Below, piece by piece: positions 1 through 7,073 of a DNA stretch of 10,141 nt (position 1 is the stretch's first letter; every line of letters begins with the position of its first letter). A model generated the notes under the pieces. It was not told where the DNA came from. It was given only the letters and a program-made list of their open reading frames with translations, and did no database searches. Location: positions 1 through 10,141 of the forward strand of contig JAICRQ010000081.1 of NCBI GenBank assembly GCA_025966435.1, given 5' to 3'. The DNA comes from Anaerolineales bacterium. GTDB taxonomy: Bacteria; Chloroflexota; Anaerolineae; Anaerolineales; Villigracilaceae. The translations under genes and the position numbers were made by a program.

Positions 1-2
1 AA

Positions 3-1649
3 CGTACCCCGCATCAGGCACGCATTCGCGTACCGGAATTGCTGGAACCGCTTGACCTGATTGCTGCCGACCTGCCGTCAACACTGCAGGAAGATGAAAT
101 TGAAACGGCTCGCCGCCAGCTGAACATCTTTGGACTGCACTCGATGCGGCTCGATCTGCGCGAGGACTCCAGCCGCCTCAATGGCACGCTGGATGAGACC
201 CTGCGCGCCATCAATATCACAGCCAACTTCGCAGAGATGCCTGAACAGGAACGCCTTACGTTGCTCACGAAGCTGCTCAGTTCTGACCTCCCAGATCTTT
301 CGGAGCAGCCTGGGATTACTGCCGCCACAGCCGAAACCTGGTCGTTATTTCAATTGATTCGGCGGGTGCGTGATGTGTATGGCAGAGAATTACTGGGACC
401 GTTTGTGATCTCCATGTGCCAGTCCGCCGCCGATGTGTTAAGTGTACTGTTGCTGGCGCGCTGGATGGGATGTGATGAAGGCTTGCAAATCGTTCCACTG
501 TTCGAAACGATTGAGGACCTGCATGCTGCCCCATCTATTTTTGAAAGCCTGCTGGAATTGCCAATCTATCGGGAACATCTCACCACCTGCAACGATGAGC
601 AAATGATCATGATCGGCTATTCCGACAGCAACAAGGATGGCGGTTATGTCATGTCGAATTGGGCGCTGTATCAGGGGCAGGAGAATATCACGAAGGTTGC
701 CCAAAAATATAACATCCTGTTGACGCTCTTCCACGGGCGGGGTGGCACGATCGCGCGCGGCGGGGGACCTGCCAATCGCGGCATCCGCGCCCAGCCGCCG
801 GGCAGTGTCAACGGTCGTTTCCGCCTGACCGAACAGGGGGAAGTGATCGCCGCTCGTTACTCCAACCTGGCGCTGGCGCATCGTCACCTGGAGCAGCTAG
901 TCCATGCCGTCCTGGTGGCGTCCTCACCGGCGCGGGCGAATGCTGAGATCCCCGCGGCGTGGCGCGCCGCCATGGATCAAATGTCAGACACGGCACACAA
1001 AATGTATCGAGGGCTGGTTTATGAGAATCCGAGGTTTATCGAGTTCTGGCAGACGGCAACGCCGCTCGATGAGATCAAACGACTGCATATTGGCTCGCGC
1101 CCGGCGGCGCGCGGAAAGAGCAGCGAAGTGACCAAGATCCGCGCCATTCCCTGGGTCTTCTCCTGGATGCAGAGCCGCTTCAACTTGCCTGGGTGGTTTG
1201 GGTTAGGTTCCGCCCTGGCGGCTGTACAGGATGAGAATCTGCTGCGCGAGATGTACGAAGGCTGGCCGCTTTTCAATACGATGCTGAACAATACCGAGAT
1301 GTCTTTGCTCAAAGCCGATATGGGGATTGCTTCTCTGTATGTTGACCTTGTCCCCGACAGAGAACTGGGAAGAGAAATGTTCCGTACGATACGAGAAGAA
1401 TACGATCGGACCCGAGATGTGGTTCTATCCATTACTGGGCATGCAAACTTGCTTGAAGAAGAACCTGTCACACAGAACGCGGTCCAGTTGCGAAACCCCT
1501 ATGTGGATCCCCTGAACTACATCCAGGTGGAAATGCTGCGCCGCATCCGTGCATTGCCAGACCAGGACAGTGAGGAAGCGCAATCGATTCGCGAGGTGAT
1601 CACGATTACGATCAACGGTATTGCTGCCGGGCTCAGAAATACTGGTTAA
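3..1649 (+). CDS. ppc: Phosphoenolpyruvate carboxylase, C-terminal part (5' end outside window)
   Basis: Carboxylates phosphoenolpyruvate with bicarbonate to oxaloacetate in the cytoplasm, replenishing the TCA cycle. The frame is open to the left edge; about 548 residues are present, against roughly 880-930 for a full enzyme, so the N-terminal third with the first catalytic His is missing. Seen in order: FGLHSMRLDLREDS (134-161 region), LFETIEDLHAA, GYSDSNKDGG (615-644, holding the lysine equivalent to E. coli Lys546), FHGRGGTIARGGG (729-767, with the arginines equivalent to Arg581 and Arg587), the QPPGSVNGRFRLTEQGEVI block, IGSRPAAR (1089-1112) followed by RAIPWVFSWMQ, and the typical C-terminus ending in RNTG. 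The SNKDGG form, instead of the enterobacterial SAKDAG, marks a subfamily found in several non-enteric bacteria. An in-frame TTG at 39 is not a real start, because family sequence continues upstream of it. The gene is intact up to its TAA stop and converges on the next gene with a 40-nt gap. Identification is firm. Confidence 0.97.
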   Translation, partial: RTPHQARIRVPELLEPLDLIAADLPSTLQEDEIETARRQLNIFGLHSMRLDLREDSSRLNGTLDETLRAINITANFAEMPEQERLTLLTKLLSSDLPDLSEQPGITAATAETWSLFQLIRRVRDVYGRELLGPFVISMCQSAADVLSVLLLARWMGCDEGLQIVPLFETIEDLHAAPSIFESLLELPIYREHLTTCNDEQMIMIGYSDSNKDGGYVMSNWALYQGQENITKVAQKYNILLTLFHGRGGTIARGGGPANRGIRAQPPGSVNGRFRLTEQGEVIAARYSNLALAHRHLEQLVHAVLVASSPARANAEIPAAWRAAMDQMSDTAHKMYRGLVYENPRFIEFWQTATPLDEIKRLHIGSRPAARGKSSEVTKIRAIPWVFSWMQSRFNLPGWFGLGSALAAVQDENLLREMYEGWPLFNTMLNNTEMSLLKADMGIASLYVDLVPDRELGREMFRTIREEYDRTRDVVLSITGHANLLEEEPVTQNAVQLRNPYVDPLNYIQVEMLRRIRALPDQDSEEAQSIREVITITINGIAAGLRNTG

Positions 1650-1664
1650 TTAATTCCGATAGCT

Positions 1665-1690
1665 CTTCTGATTGGGGGAATAGAAGTCTT
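1665..1690. terminator. Weak hairpin between convergent ppc and membrane-protein genes
   Basis: CTTCT (1665-1669) can pair with AGAAG (1682-1686), and ATT (1671-1673) with AAT (1679-1681), with one bulged G and a five-G loop. On the plus strand it is followed by TCTTTACT, only a poor U tract. It sits in the right place to end ppc transcription, but the stem is short and AT-rich, so this is a tentative call; on the minus strand there is no U tract after it. Confidence 0.22.
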
Positions 1691-2091
1691 TACTCTGGAA
1701 AGATAATTCCAAACGATTTCCACAAACCGATCAGTCCGCCAACGGTCATACCCAGGCCGGTAAGCAACCCAGTAATCTGGTAGGAATTGCTTTGCAGACT
1801 CAGGATCTGCTCCATAACATCCTTTTGAAAGAATGCCAGGACGAGCTGCAGGTTGAATCCTAAAAGACCAATTCCCAGCAGGAGCGTTCCGATGCTTACA
1901 AAAAGTAACCACGGCGTCTGATGCTTTCTATTTGCAAGCACGCGTCTGTGCCGTGCTTCGATGAGGATGATCAAACGCTCTGCTTCTTTCTGGTGCAGTC
2001 CCGCTTGTTTGCATACTCGGCGTACGATATCTTTGCGGTCACGGTGCTTTGACAATTCTTTGATGATGAAGGGCGTGAGTTCTTCGTTCAT
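1690..2091 (-). CDS. Small two-helix membrane protein of unknown function
   Basis: I do not recognise this 133-residue protein. Residues 1-57 are charged and look helical and cytoplasmic, rich in Lys, Arg and Glu (for example KHRDRKDIVRRVCKQAG, then a helix around EAERLIILIEARHRR). Two hydrophobic segments follow, about 61-88 (WLLFVSIGTLLLGIGLLGF onward) and 106-131 (ITGLLTGLGMTVGGLIGLW onward, glycine-rich), joined by a short polar stretch. There is no signal peptide, so both termini are predicted inside the cell. The ATG at 2091 is supported by GAGGAG ten bases upstream and a TATAAT box further up. It is monocistronic here, divergent from hemA and convergent with ppc. The N-terminal part could bind a protein or nucleic-acid partner while the helices anchor it, but that is speculation and no link to heme can be read from the sequence. 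Confidence 0.8.
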   Translation of the reverse strand: MNEELTPFIIKELSKHRDRKDIVRRVCKQAGLHQKEAERLIILIEARHRRVLANRKHQTPWLLFVSIGTLLLGIGLLGFNLQLVLAFFQKDVMEQILSLQSNSYQITGLLTGLGMTVGGLIGLWKSFGIIFPE

Positions 2092-2101
2092 GTCAGCGAT
2101 G

Positions 2102-2107
2102 CTCCTC
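2102..2107 (-). promoter_or_regulatory. Ribosome binding site of the membrane-protein gene
   Basis: On the minus strand these bases read GAGGAG, ten bases before the ATG at 2091. This is the clearest reason to accept that small gene as real and to fix its start. Confidence 0.7.
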
Positions 2108-2127
2108 GGCAGGATTGAGTAACGCTG

Positions 2128-2156
2128 ATTATAAACGCGGAGTGGAATAGAAAATT
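2128..2156 (-). promoter_or_regulatory. Candidate promoter of the membrane-protein gene
   Basis: Minus-strand bases at 2128-2133 read TATAAT, a perfect -10 box, about 36 bases before the ATG. With a 17-base spacer the -35 position (2151-2156) reads AATTTT, a poor match to TTGACA. Predicted transcription would begin near 2121 and give a leader of about 30 bases containing the ribosome binding site. The -35 area overlaps the palindrome at 2153-2170. Confidence 0.42.
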
Positions 2157-2170
2157 AGTGCGATCTAATT
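2153..2170. repeat. Imperfect palindrome, possible operator
   Basis: AATTAG (2153-2158) is repeated inverted as CTAATT (2165-2170) with a six-base spacer TGCGAT. The size and symmetry fit a dimeric repressor site, and it overlaps the -35 region of the minus-strand promoter. Six-base arms in AT-rich DNA can arise by chance, so function is unproven. Confidence 0.35.
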
Positions 2171-2323
2171 GCTAAGATTTTGCAAGGTGGGGGAGGATTC
2201 TATCGAGGGAAAGCCAATCAATGGTGGCGAATGACCTTCTTTTTGATCAGCAAGCTCCCAGGATGTCTTAATATATGCTAATAAAAACCTAAAAAATCTT
2301 GAATGGCGTCCTGTCAACTTTAT

Positions 2324-2332
2324 TGTTATAGT
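2324..2332 (+). promoter_or_regulatory. Candidate extended -10 promoter of the heme operon
   Basis: The bases TGTTATAGT fit an extended -10 element (TGnTATAAT with one mismatch). No good -35 hexamer lies 16-18 bases upstream; TTGAAT at 2299-2304 is 22 bases away, too far for standard spacing. Transcription would start near 2339, leaving a leader of only about 10 bases before the hemA ATG, which would leave no room for a riboswitch. A weaker alternative is TAATAA at 2279-2284, preceded by TGC. Confidence 0.33.
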
Positions 2333-2349
2333 CTTATGAAGTATTGCCA

Positions 2350-3654
2350 ATGCATATTATCTCCCTCGGGCTCAACCACACGTCTGCACCTGTTCCCTTG
2401 CGCGAACGTCTTGCATTCGATGAAGACCAGATCCGCGTTTTACTTTCCCGCTATTTTTCTGGACGTCAAAAAACCTCGCTGGCAGAGTTGATTATTATTT
2501 CCACCTGCAATCGGGTTGAGCTCTATGCGATCTCTGATCAACTGGTGTTTGCCGAACTCGAGGCCGTTTTGTCTGATGCGCGCGCTGTGTCAGTAGATGA
2601 ACTTCGCCCGTACCTGTATCGCTTCAAGGATATGGAGGCTGCGCGTCACGTATTCGATGTAGCGGCGGGGTTGGACTCTCTCGTGATCGGTGAACCCCAG
2701 ATTTTGGGACAAATCACTCGTGCCCTTGAGCTGGCACGCGGCCAACGCGCGGCAGGTCCCACGCTGAATCGGCTCTTCCAGACTGCTATCCACGCGGGGA
2801 AGCGCGCCCGAACGGAAACCGCGATCGGTCGCAATCCCGCGTCCGTGTCTTCGCTGGCGGCGTCAATCGCAGAGAAGGCATTAGGTCAGATCAAGGCTTC
2901 CAGCGTAGTGGTGTTAGGGGCAGGTGAAATGGCAGAATGGACGGTTGAGGCATTGCGTAAACGCGGGGTGAAAAAGATCCGGGTAGTGAATCGTACGCTG
3001 GAGCGAGCGCGCGTCCTGGCGGATCGCTGGGGCGCGGAATCGGCCACGTTCGAATCCCTTCAAGACTCCTTGTGCGAAGCAGATGTTCTGATCTCGTCCA
3101 CAGGTGCGCCGCATTTCGTCGTGTCTGCTCGACTTGTCGCGAATGTTATGCGCTTACGGGCGCAACGCCCACTGGTGCTGATTGATATTGCTGTGCCGCG
3201 CGATATTGACCCCGATGCAGGAAACATCCCCAACGTAAAACTCTTCGATATCGATGGACTGAACGGCCAGCTAGAAGATTCGCTGACACGCCGCATGGAA
3301 GAAGTGCCGCGTGTGAGACAAATCGTCCTCGAAGAACTCTTAAAATTTGAAGATTATTGGAAGTCACTGGAGATCCTCCCGATCATCTCGGATATTCACC
3401 AGCAAGCAGAAATAATCCGCACGGCAGAATTGGAAAAAACGCTGCGCCGAATGCCCGACCTCACTGAGGCAGAACGAGAACGGATTGAAGCTCTGACTCA
3501 ATCGCTTGTAAAAAAATTGCTCGATCCTCCGACGCGTCGCTTGCGTGCAGAAGCGATTTCTCAGCGCGTGCCTGACTACGCCGCGCTGGCACGTCTCTTA
3601 TTCGATCTGCCGGAGGATCACATACCTGCAAGCTCCAACGCTGTAGATATGTAA
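2350..3654 (+). CDS. hemA: Glutamyl-tRNA reductase
   Basis: First committed step of the C5 pathway: NADPH-dependent reduction of glutamyl-tRNA(Glu) to glutamate-1-semialdehyde in the cytoplasm. From the ATG at 2350 the protein has 434 residues, normal for the family, and begins MHIISLGLNHTSAP as is typical. The catalytic-domain motif STCNRVELYA (51-60) carries the nucleophilic Cys53. VAAGLDSLVIGEPQILGQI (104-122) and GRNPASVSSLAAS (160-172) are family blocks, VLGAGEMAEWTVEAL (188-202) is the NADPH-binding glycine motif, and LIDIAVPRDIDP (277-288) follows. The last 110 or so residues form the helical dimerisation domain. A TTG at 2344 is an alternative start adding two residues, but ATG 2350 matches the family better; neither has a strong ribosome binding site, only GAAG at 2338-2341. 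Leading gene of the operon, hence the likely control point. Confidence 0.97.
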   Translation: MHIISLGLNHTSAPVPLRERLAFDEDQIRVLLSRYFSGRQKTSLAELIIISTCNRVELYAISDQLVFAELEAVLSDARAVSVDELRPYLYRFKDMEAARHVFDVAAGLDSLVIGEPQILGQITRALELARGQRAAGPTLNRLFQTAIHAGKRARTETAIGRNPASVSSLAASIAEKALGQIKASSVVVLGAGEMAEWTVEALRKRGVKKIRVVNRTLERARVLADRWGAESATFESLQDSLCEADVLISSTGAPHFVVSARLVANVMRLRAQRPLVLIDIAVPRDIDPDAGNIPNVKLFDIDGLNGQLEDSLTRRMEEVPRVRQIVLEELLKFEDYWKSLEILPIISDIHQQAEIIRTAELEKTLRRMPDLTEAERERIEALTQSLVKKLLDPPTRRLRAEAISQRVPDYAALARLLFDLPEDHIPASSNAVDM

Positions 3655-3657
3655 ACG

Positions 3658-4563
3658 ATGAAATTGACCTTCGCAACCCGCCCCTCTGCTTTGGCTCGCT
3701 GGCAAACCCAGTGGGTGATTCGTGCTTTACAGGATATTTATCCTGATCTCCTTTGCGAAGAAAAAGTCATCGCCACGCAGGGCGACAAAATTCTGGATAC
3801 GCCTTTGCCCGAGATTGGTGGAAAAGGCTTGTTTACGCAGGAACTGGAACACGAGTTATTATCAGGCACTGTCCATTGTGCGGTTCATTCTTTGAAGGAC
3901 TTACCCGTGGAAAGTCCGGGAGAATTGACCGTTGGATGTATACCGATTCGGGGGGAAGTTCGCGACGTGCTGATCTCGAAGCATGGGCTTACGCTGGAGG
4001 CACTCCCGCAACATGCAGTGGTTGGAACCTCAAGTTTGCGTCGGGCGGCGCAGCTCCTTGCTGTGCGTCCTGACCTGAATATCCAGCCGCTGCGAGGTAA
4101 TGTGGACACCCGATTGCGAAAGGCAATAGATGGTCCATATGACGCCATCGTTTTGGCAGGCGCGGGCTTGGCTCGTTTAGGCTTGCTTTCGTATGTAACG
4201 CAATGGCTTCCACTGGAAGTGATGCTTCCTGCACCAGGGCAGGGTGCCTTGGCAGTTCAATGCCGAAAAACCGACGAGACAACTCTTGGTCTGCTCGGCG
4301 GGCTGGACGATATCTCCACACGGAACGCTGTCATTGCCGAACGGGCGTTTCTGAGAGATCTCGGTGGCAGATGTGCCGTACCTGTGGCGGCTTATGCGGA
4401 AGAGGGAATCACAATGACAGGGCTTGTCATTTCAACAGATGGGAAGAAAGCAATTAAGGTTAAAGGGGAAGGCACTGATGCGTTGCAGCTTGGCAGTCAA
4501 CTCGCTCGAGCGGCGATTTCACAAGGGGCAAACGAGATTCTGGCATTGGGTGATGTGACGTGA
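3658..4563 (+). CDS. hemC: Porphobilinogen deaminase (hydroxymethylbilane synthase)
   Basis: Joins four porphobilinogen molecules head to tail into hydroxymethylbilane in the cytoplasm, using a covalently bound dipyrromethane cofactor. At 301 residues it is slightly shorter than the E. coli enzyme (313). Visible motifs: ATRPSALARWQ (6-16), QGDKILDTPL (41-50), GGKGLFTQELE (54-64), AVHSLKDLP (75-83) with the catalytic Asp81 (E. coli Asp84), VGTSSLRRAAQL (122-133), PLRGNVDTRL (144-153), LPAPGQGALAVQCR region (190-203), and LGGRCAVPVAA (235-245) whose Cys239 anchors the cofactor. All key residues are present. It starts three bases after the hemA stop; an in-frame TAA directly upstream rules out a longer start. 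No clear ribosome binding site is seen, so coupling to hemA translation is likely. Confidence 0.97.
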   Translation: MKLTFATRPSALARWQTQWVIRALQDIYPDLLCEEKVIATQGDKILDTPLPEIGGKGLFTQELEHELLSGTVHCAVHSLKDLPVESPGELTVGCIPIRGEVRDVLISKHGLTLEALPQHAVVGTSSLRRAAQLLAVRPDLNIQPLRGNVDTRLRKAIDGPYDAIVLAGAGLARLGLLSYVTQWLPLEVMLPAPGQGALAVQCRKTDETTLGLLGGLDDISTRNAVIAERAFLRDLGGRCAVPVAAYAEEGITMTGLVISTDGKKAIKVKGEGTDALQLGSQLARAAISQGANEILALGDVT

Positions 4564-5309
4564 AACGGATCCTGATTACTCGCCCGCGTCCGCAAGCCAA
4601 TACGTTTGCCGAAGAGTTACGCCTTGCCGGTTTTGAGCCGGTGTTTTTTCCAGCGATTAAAATCCAGCCGATTGAAAGTAATGTCCCGCTCGAACGGGCA
4701 TTATCAAAATTGGAATGTTATGACTGGGTTGTATTTACATCGGTCAATGCGGTAGAAATTGTATTTGAGAATCATTCTTCTGCCTTTCGCCAGACTAGAT
4801 CAGCGGTGAAATTCGCTACGATTGGGCCGAAGACAGCCGAAGCGTTGCAAGTATGGGGAATCACACCAGACTTTGTTCCTAATGAATATATAGCCGAGTC
4901 GATTTTGCCGGGGTTGGGAGACTTGCGCGGTAAATGGGTTTTGCTGCCGCGCGCCGAAATTGCGCGCAAGGCTCTGCCCGAAGCAATTTATAAAGCCGGT
5001 GGTATTCCGCACGAAATTGCCGTTTATAAAACGTTGCCGGCGCAGCCTGATCCGGAGGGGCTCGCTGCCTTGAAATTAGGCGTGGATGTCATTACGTTGA
5101 CAAGCTCCTCCACGGTTCGCAATCTGGTCAGGATCGCGCGAGAGCATGGGCTTGATCCCCTGGCCTTGCCGGGAAATCCGTTATTTATCTGTATTGGTCC
5201 GATTACAGAACAAACGGCACGCGAAGAGGGCTTGGCAAATTTGGTGACCGCCAAAGAATACACGACGCAAGGCATGGTCGAGGTGCTTAAAAAGTTGGAG
5301 ATTTCATGA
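4560..5309 (+). CDS. hemD: Uroporphyrinogen-III synthase
   Basis: Closes hydroxymethylbilane with inversion of ring D to give uroporphyrinogen III, the branch point to heme, siroheme and cobalamin. 249 residues, normal for the family. The family is poorly conserved, but the pattern is right: [13 protein letters not shown] at the N-terminus, [10 protein letters not shown] (56-65), IGPKTAEAL (88-96), a central VLLPRAEIA (127-135), VYKTLPA (155-161) where most members have a conserved Tyr, and [13 protein letters not shown] (178-190) then [10 protein letters not shown] (211-220) in the second half, consistent with two alternating Rossmann-like lobes. It starts with GTG inside the hemC stop (GTGA overlap, 4560-4563) and its own stop overlaps the hemB ATG. 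Identity is supported by both motifs and its place between hemC and hemB. Confidence 0.93.
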   Translation: MKRILITRPRPQANTFAEELRLAGFEPVFFPAIKIQPIESNVPLERALSKLECYDWVVFTSVNAVEIVFENHSSAFRQTRSAVKFATIGPKTAEALQVWGITPDFVPNEYIAESILPGLGDLRGKWVLLPRAEIARKALPEAIYKAGGIPHEIAVYKTLPAQPDPEGLAALKLGVDVITLTSSSTVRNLVRIAREHGLDPLALPGNPLFICIGPITEQTAREEGLANLVTAKEYTTQGMVEVLKKLEIS

Positions 5310-6352
5310 CCCTACAAATTGAACACCCAGATTCATTTCTCGTTTCTAGGCGCTTGGCCCTTACTAAACGTCCGCGCCGCCTGCGGACAACTCCTGCTTT
5401 ACGGGCAATGGTTCGCGAGACGGAATTAAGTGCGCACGATTTTATCTATCCATTGTTTGTGCGGCATGGGCATGGTCGCAGTGAGATTCGTTCGATGCCG
5501 GGCATTCACCAGCTATCGGTCGAGGAAGCGGTTCGTGAGGCGGAAATTGCTGTGAAGTCCGGAGTGAACGCGGTCATTCTGTTTGGCATCCCGAATCGGA
5601 AGGATCCTGTTGGGCTAGAGAATTTTACAGAGAATGGGATTATCCAACAGGCGATCCGCGCCATTAAAAAAGAAATTCCAGAATTGGTGGTGGTGACAGA
5701 TGTATGTCTGTGTGAATACACGGACCACGGTCACTGTGGCATTCTGAATACGGGTGAGCATTTTCAGGCAAGTTTGCCGGAAGGCTATGTTTTAAACGAC
5801 CCAACACTGGATGTGCTTGCAAAGGTCGCCATTTCTCACGCGGAGTGCGGCGCGGATATCCTCGCCCCGAGCGGCATGATGGATGGAATGGTCGGGGCTA
5901 TTCGCGGCGCGCTGGATCAAACTGGTTATGAAAACCTGCCTATCCTTTCCTATGCAGTGAAATATGCCTCCTCGTTTTATGGACCGTTCCGTGAAGCGGC
6001 GGAGGGTGCGCCGAAGTTTGGTGACCGGAAATCGCACCAGATGGATCCGGCGAATGTGCGTGAAGCCTTGCGCGAAGCGGCACTGGATGTGGAGGAAGGT
6101 GCAGATATGTTGATGGTCAAGCCAGCGCTGGCATATCTGGATGTGATTCGTGTCGTAAAGGACGCCTTCCCCGAGCTGCCCATGGCAGCCTATAACGTCA
6201 GCGGCGAATACGCCATGATCAAAGCTGCTGCGGCGAACGGCTGGATTGATGAAAAGAAAGCGACGCTAGAAACCCTCACTGCCATCAAACGCGCGGGTGC
6301 CGATCTCATGATCACTTATCATGCCCTGGAAGCGGCGAAGTGGTTGAAGTGA
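5306..6352 (+). CDS. hemB: Delta-aminolevulinic acid dehydratase (porphobilinogen synthase), zinc type
   Basis: Condenses two 5-aminolevulinate molecules to porphobilinogen in the cytoplasm. 348 residues, about 20 more than most bacterial members because of a basic N-terminal extension ([13 protein letters not shown]). The metal site reads [14 protein letters not shown] (132-145); Cys134, Cys136 and Cys144 mark the zinc-dependent class rather than the Asp-rich magnesium class. The two active-site lysines are Lys219 in [14 protein letters not shown] (216-229) and Lys272 in [11 protein letters not shown] (269-279), the latter forming the Schiff base. [16 protein letters not shown] (185-200) and AAYNVSGEY (294-302) are further family blocks. 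The ATG shares ATGA with the hemD stop and has GGAG five bases upstream (5297-5300), which supports keeping the extension. It lies after hemD although it acts before hemC. Confidence 0.97.
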   Translation: MTLQIEHPDSFLVSRRLALTKRPRRLRTTPALRAMVRETELSAHDFIYPLFVRHGHGRSEIRSMPGIHQLSVEEAVREAEIAVKSGVNAVILFGIPNRKDPVGLENFTENGIIQQAIRAIKKEIPELVVVTDVCLCEYTDHGHCGILNTGEHFQASLPEGYVLNDPTLDVLAKVAISHAECGADILAPSGMMDGMVGAIRGALDQTGYENLPILSYAVKYASSFYGPFREAAEGAPKFGDRKSHQMDPANVREALREAALDVEEGADMLMVKPALAYLDVIRVVKDAFPELPMAAYNVSGEYAMIKAAAANGWIDEKKATLETLTAIKRAGADLMITYHALEAAKWLK

Positions 6353-6366
6353 GCGTCTAAAGGGAA

Positions 6367-6373
6367 AAGGTGA
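6367..6373 (+). promoter_or_regulatory. Ribosome binding site of chdC
   Basis: AAGGTGA lies four bases before the chdC ATG in the 25-base gap after hemB, the largest gap in the operon. chdC therefore has its own strong translation signal, unlike most other genes here, which rely on overlaps. Confidence 0.6.
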
Positions 6374-6377
6374 CTTA

Positions 6378-7073
6378 ATGGTTAATCCAAATGAAGAGCA
6401 TTTGCATCGAACTCTCAATCATTACTCTCTGGTCTCGTTCAAGGAGTCATATTGGTCTTTATCCTCGAACGAGCGCGAAGCCATTCATAAAGGCTGGTTG
6501 AACGGTTTGTGTGCCGCCGCGCAGAAAGTGGATATCTTCCAGGCGACTGAAGCTGGCATAGACTTGATTGTCTGGTCTGCAGTCACAACGGATGCCAGCG
6601 GGGATGCCGCACGATTCTTTGAGCGGTTTGCTATGGCAAACACACCTTATCGTCATTTGATCGACCTGAAAGACTCGCTCTGGGGATTCACACGTCCCTC
6701 GCAATATTCGAAGGCACGCTCGAAACAGGAGATCGATCCATTTGCCGAAACGCGTAAACCCTATCTGATCATTTATCCGTTCAGCAAGACCACCGAGTGG
6801 TATTTGATGAGCCGGGAAGCCCGGCAGGGCATGATGAACGAGCATATCCGCATCGGCAAACAATTTGACGATATCAGCCAGTTGCTGCTTTATTCCTTTG
6901 GCTTGCAAAATCAGGAATTTGTCGTGGTCTATGAAACGGATGACCTGGCTCGTTTTTCGGACCTGGTGAATGAACTGCGCGATACGGAAGCGCGCCGCTA
7001 TACGTTGCGCGATACCCCTCTGCATACCGCCATTTATCATCCTGCTCAGGAGACCTTGAAATTATGGCGATGA
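6378..7073 (+). CDS. chdC: Coproheme decarboxylase (chlorite dismutase-like, HemQ)
   Basis: Final step of the coproporphyrin-dependent pathway: two oxidative decarboxylations of coproheme to heme b, using hydrogen peroxide. 231 residues, one chlorite-dismutase-type ferredoxin-like double-barrel chain, probably a cytoplasmic homopentamer. Diagnostic features: YPFSK (133-137) supplies the Tyr and Lys matching Tyr145 and Lys149 of Geobacillus HemQ; EWYLM (140-144) follows; EHIRIG (155-160) gives the proximal heme ligand His156; QLLLYSFGLQNQEF (168-181) carries Gln168 near the position where HemQ has a distal Gln and true chlorite dismutases have Arg; RDTEARRYT (201-209) is near the C-terminus. 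The spacing from the Tyr to the proximal His is four residues shorter than in Firmicutes, resembling the actinobacterial form. Between hemB and hemE it can hardly be a detoxifying chlorite dismutase. The residue alignment is from memory. Confidence 0.93.
   Translation: MVNPNEEHLHRTLNHYSLVSFKESYWSLSSNEREAIHKGWLNGLCAAAQKVDIFQATEAGIDLIVWSAVTTDASGDAARFFERFAMANTPYRHLIDLKDSLWGFTRPSQYSKARSKQEIDPFAETRKPYLIIYPFSKTTEWYLMSREARQGMMNEHIRIGKQFDDISQLLLYSFGLQNQEFVVVYETDDLARFSDLVNELRDTEARRYTLRDTPLHTAIYHPAQETLKLWR
7048..7053 (+). promoter_or_regulatory. Ribosome binding site that decides the hemE start
   Basis: AGGAGA ends 10 bases before the ATG at 7064 and 16 bases before a second in-frame ATG at 7070. The spacing favours 7064. 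The second ATG forms the ATGA overlap seen at other junctions of this operon, so initiation at 7070 by coupling to chdC termination remains possible; it would remove two residues. Confidence 0.5.

Larger units (their letters stand above)
2092..2349. other. Divergent intergenic control region between membrane protein and hemA
   Basis: This 258-base stretch separates two divergently transcribed genes. It holds the minus-strand ribosome binding site and -10 box, an imperfect palindrome, and on the hemA side a markedly AT-rich 80 bases (about 29% GC over 2261-2340). I see no tRNA, no T-box, no riboswitch-like fold and no convincing coding frame. A 61-codon minus-strand frame crosses it but starts with TTG inside the hemA start region and resembles nothing I know. 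Confidence 0.75.

Noticed and set aside
438..887. 149-codon minus-strand frame opposite ppc
   Set aside because: It lies across the most conserved PEP carboxylase motifs on the other strand and resembles no known protein; a shadow.
2174..2300. Inverted pair AAGATTTT (2174-2181) and AAAATCTT (2293-2300)
   Set aside because: Eight bases in an AT-rich region more than 100 bases apart is expected by chance and forms no compact structure.
2092..2349. Riboswitch or T-box upstream of hemA
   Set aside because: No specifier-loop or antiterminator pattern, no terminator hairpin, and the likely leader is far too short.
2165..2350. 61-codon minus-strand frame filling most of the hemA upstream region
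   Set aside because: It needs a TTG start inside the hemA start region, has only a poorly spaced purine tract upstream, covers the most AT-rich part and shows no domain or membrane pattern I trust.
6459..7040. 193-codon open frame on the minus strand opposite chdC
   Set aside because: It is fully antisense to a well-supported gene with conserved catalytic motifs, has no recognisable family features and no separate promoter signal; a codon-bias shadow.
6378..7073. Possible true chlorite dismutase (perchlorate respiration)
   Set aside because: The family name alone suggests it, but the YPFSK motif, lack of an evident distal Arg and the heme-operon position favour coproheme decarboxylase.
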